A DNA stretch of 64,000 nt. Source: JANMAT01 sp031359995 (GTDB lineage: Bacteria; Actinomycetota; Acidimicrobiia; Acidimicrobiales; Ilumatobacteraceae). Each line of letters begins with the position of its first letter. Positions within the stretch are counted from its first letter, which is position 1. The stretch is from positions 62,001-126,000 of the forward strand of contig JANMAT010000101.1 in assembly GCA_031359995.1 (NCBI GenBank), written 5' to 3'. Shown here in pieces: positions 62,355 through 64,000 of this stretch. Under the pieces are notes generated by a model. It saw only the letters and a program-made list of their open reading frames with translations. It did no database searches and was not told the DNA's origin. Both the position numbers and the translations under genes were made by a program.

Positions 62355-63037
62355 CCCGCCGGCGCCTCCAGGAACTCCAGCACCGCGTCGATGGCGCCGA
62401 AGGCTTCCGTGGTGGCGAAGTGGTCGCAGTTGCGCACCGGCACGTGGCGGGCGTTGGGCAGCGCTTCCATGAGCGGGTCGGCCGGCCCGGCGAAGTCCTT
62501 GTCGCCCAGCACCACCAGCACCGGGCAGGTGATGCGCCCGAGGTCGGCCTTGGTGAACCCGCGGTGGTTGCCGCGCTTCATGATGGCGGCCAGCGCCACC
62601 GGATCGTTGCCGGGCTGGCGGCTGTACTGCGCGAACAGTTGGGCGGTGAGGTCGTCGGACGCCTCACCCTCGACCGCGGCCAGGATCGCCTTGGCCCGCT
62701 CCTCGTCGCGGCGGAACAGGTTCTCGCCCACGCCCATGACGGCCAGCTTGTGGAACCGTTCTGGCGAGCGGCAGGCCAGCTCCAGCAGCGTGATGGCCCC
62801 GAGCGAGAAGCCGACCGCATCGATCGGACCGTCGCCCGCCGCGGCGGTGATGCGCTCGGTGAGATCGGCGTAGGCCACCGGATCATGGGGCTTGGGCGCA
62901 CTGCCGTGGCCGAGGAGATCGACCCCGATGACCTCACGGCCGGCGTCCTCCAGCAGGGCCTGCCAGCCGGGCTGCTGCCACGTCCGGGCGTACGAGCCGC
63001 CCCAACCGTGCACGAGGACCACCGGTGGTTCTGTCAC
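62351..63037 (-). CDS. alpha/beta hydrolase
   Basis: A 228-residue alpha/beta hydrolase: VVLVHGWGGS (oxyanion hole), DLLGHGSAPKP, nucleophile elbow VGFSLGA, LVVLGDKDFAG with the acid and RNCDHFATTE with the catalytic His. It resembles small carboxylesterases or MhpC-like hydrolases; the substrate is unknown. Leaderless-type start (TACGTT 7 nt before the GTG). Co-transcribed with the Sua5-type gene. Confidence 0.87.
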   Translation of the reverse strand: MTEPPVVLVHGWGGSYARTWQQPGWQALLEDAGREVIGVDLLGHGSAPKPHDPVAYADLTERITAAAGDGPIDAVGFSLGAITLLELACRSPERFHKLAVMGVGENLFRRDEERAKAILAAVEGEASDDLTAQLFAQYSRQPGNDPVALAAIMKRGNHRGFTKADLGRITCPVLVVLGDKDFAGPADPLMEALPNARHVPVRNCDHFATTEAFGAIDAVLEFLEAPAG

Positions 63038-63044
63038 GGGCGAC

Positions 63045-63050
63045 AACGTA
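63045..63050 (-). promoter_or_regulatory. -10 box (TACGTT) of a leaderless hydrolase-Sua5 transcript
   Basis: TACGTT on the minus strand, 7 nt before the GTG at 63037-63035. Confidence 0.5.
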
Positions 63051-63091
63051 CCCGGCGACGGGTGGAGCGCTGAACACGGCTGGGACCCCGC

Positions 63092-63097
63092 TAGCCT
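63092..63097 (+). promoter_or_regulatory. candidate -10 box (TAGCCT) for the guaB1-family gene
   Basis: TAGCCT with TGAACA 15 bp upstream; the GGAGGT ribosome site at 63116-63121 precedes the GTG. Confidence 0.45.
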
Positions 63098-63125
63098 TGA
63101 ACGGCTTCGCCGAGCGGAGGTAGCG

Positions 63126-64000
63126 GTGCGCTTTCTGAACGATCTGGTCCCCCCGTACGAGCTCACGTTCAACGACGTCTTCCTGGTGCCGTCGCTCTCG
63201 TCGGTCCCCAGCCGGCTCGACGTCGATCTCACCACGCCCGACGGCGCCGGCACGCGGCTGCCGATCGTGGTGTCGAACATGACCGCCGTGGCCGGCCGGC
63301 GCATGGCCGAGACCGTGGCCCGCCGCGGGGGCATCACCGTGATGCCCCAGGACATCCCGCTCGACATCATCGACGAGAACATCGCCTACGTGAAGAGCCG
63401 GCACCCCGTGTACGAGACACCGATCACGCTGGCGCCCACCGACACCATCGCCGACGGTCTCGCCCTCATCCACAAGCGGGCCCACGGCGCCGTGTTCGTC
63501 GTCGACACCGACAACACGCCGCTCGGCATCTTCACCGAGGCCGACGCGGTGGGCTTCGATCGCTTCACCCAGCTGCAGCACGTGATGTCGACCGACCTCA
63601 TCACCATCCCCGCCGGCAGCGATCCCGAGCACATCTTCGGCATGCTGTCGGCCCGACGGGTGTCGTGCGCACCGGTGGTCGACGGCAACCGACTGGTGGG
63701 TGCCGTCACCCGCAAGGGCTCGCTGCGCTCCGACCTGTACCAGCCCGCGCTCGACGCCGACGGCAAGCTCATGGTCGCCGTGGCCATCGGCATCAACGGT
63801 GACCCCGGCGCCAAGGCCGAAGCGGTGCTGGCCAAGGGCGCCGACATGGTGGTGATCGACACCGCCCACGGCCACCAGGGGCGCGCCATCGACGCGGTGA
63901 GGGCCGTGCGCAAGGTGTCCGACACCGTCACGATCGTGGCCGGCAACGTCGTGACCGCGGCGGGCACCGCCGATCTCATCGACGCCGGTGCCGACATCGT
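63126..64000 (+). CDS. guaB1: GuaB1-family IMP dehydrogenase/GMP reductase-related protein (3' end outside window)
   Basis: The visible 291 residues show an IMPDH/GMPR TIM barrel with inserted CBS pair: LTFNDVFLVPSLSSVPSRLD, VSNMTAVAGRRMAE, two CBS domains (residues about 95-205, ITLAPTDTIADGLALI and VMSTDLITIPAGSDPE), then AVAIGINGD and VVIDTAHGHQGRAIDAVRAV. The GuaB1 type in mycobacteria is a CBS-containing GMP reductase (established). The catalytic loop with its Cys lies beyond the window. GTG start with GGAGGT. Confidence 0.88.
   Translation, partial: MRFLNDLVPPYELTFNDVFLVPSLSSVPSRLDVDLTTPDGAGTRLPIVVSNMTAVAGRRMAETVARRGGITVMPQDIPLDIIDENIAYVKSRHPVYETPITLAPTDTIADGLALIHKRAHGAVFVVDTDNTPLGIFTEADAVGFDRFTQLQHVMSTDLITIPAGSDPEHIFGMLSARRVSCAPVVDGNRLVGAVTRKGSLRSDLYQPALDADGKLMVAVAIGINGDPGAKAEAVLAKGADMVVIDTAHGHQGRAIDAVRAVRKVSDTVTIVAGNVVTAAGTADLIDAGADI

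Overview
The window is high-GC DNA (roughly 70 %, with G or C at nearly every third codon position) from a chromosome that looks actinobacterial, most likely class Acidimicrobiia (inference). The clues are a mycothiol-type maleylpyruvate isomerase-fold protein, LLM-class (flavin/F420) oxidoreductases, a GuaB1-family protein, a DUF2510-CPBP protease, an actinobacterial-type heme A synthase, abundant GTG starts, and a recurring TANNNT -10 box 6-8 nt ahead of start codons, which points to leaderless transcription. I saw no rRNA, tRNA, CRISPR array, prophage or insertion sequence.

Layout. 1-3852: the start of a DsbA-family gene, then a tightly overlapping three-gene acid-sugar cassette (LarA-like/DUF2088, DUF1537 kinase, PdxA-like dehydrogenase). 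3836-7078: a YceI gene followed by a coding-like in-frame tail, a MarR regulator with two matching inverted repeats in the shared promoter, an FMN-binding split-barrel protein and a divergent histidinol-dehydrogenase homologue. 7101-23623: a type IV pilus and c-di-GMP island: TPR-GGDEF diguanylate cyclase, two proteins with DUF4388-like and Pro/Ala-rich features, pilB, pilT, pilC, a terminator, a c-di-GMP-I (GEMM) riboswitch, two tandem major-pilin-like genes separated by a strong hairpin, a fused pilM-pilN, pilO, a small PilP-like protein, a 796-residue pseudopilin carrying a chain of beta-sandwich-like modules, and PilW- and PilX-like minor pilins.

23646-35502: catabolic and housekeeping genes (MDMPI, MBL-fold hydrolase, LLM oxidoreductase plus amidohydrolase, CPBP protease, chagasin-like inhibitor, M20 and P1 peptidases, a second LLM enzyme, SnoaL-like protein, carboxylesterase, hexapeptide acyltransferase). 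35531-40253: a TM-anchored hypothetical, a heterodimeric ABC exporter with asymmetric ATP sites and a lipoprotein. 40497-52626: Zn-alcohol dehydrogenases, SDRs, an aldehyde dehydrogenase, a methyltransferase, TetR and other regulators or enzymes, heme A synthase, bacterial PH-domain protein and nitronate monooxygenase. Two damaged loci lie here: a chimeric ORF at 42449-43363 and a SnoaL-like remnant at 45986-46107. 52746-58412: a complete branched-chain amino acid (Liv-type) ABC transporter. Its permease LivH carries an extra extracytoplasmic module, and its binding protein is circularly permuted at sequence level: the C-terminal half of the family precedes the N-terminal half. 58615-64000: crotonase, xylulokinase, J-domain protein, alpha/beta hydrolase, TsaC/Sua5 and the start of a GuaB1-family gene.

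The most interesting items are the permuted LivJ-like binding protein; the pilus locus, in which a diguanylate cyclase and a c-di-GMP riboswitch ahead of a TTG-started pilin suggest control of pilin synthesis by c-di-GMP; and the giant modular pseudopilin that could be a pilus-tip adhesin.
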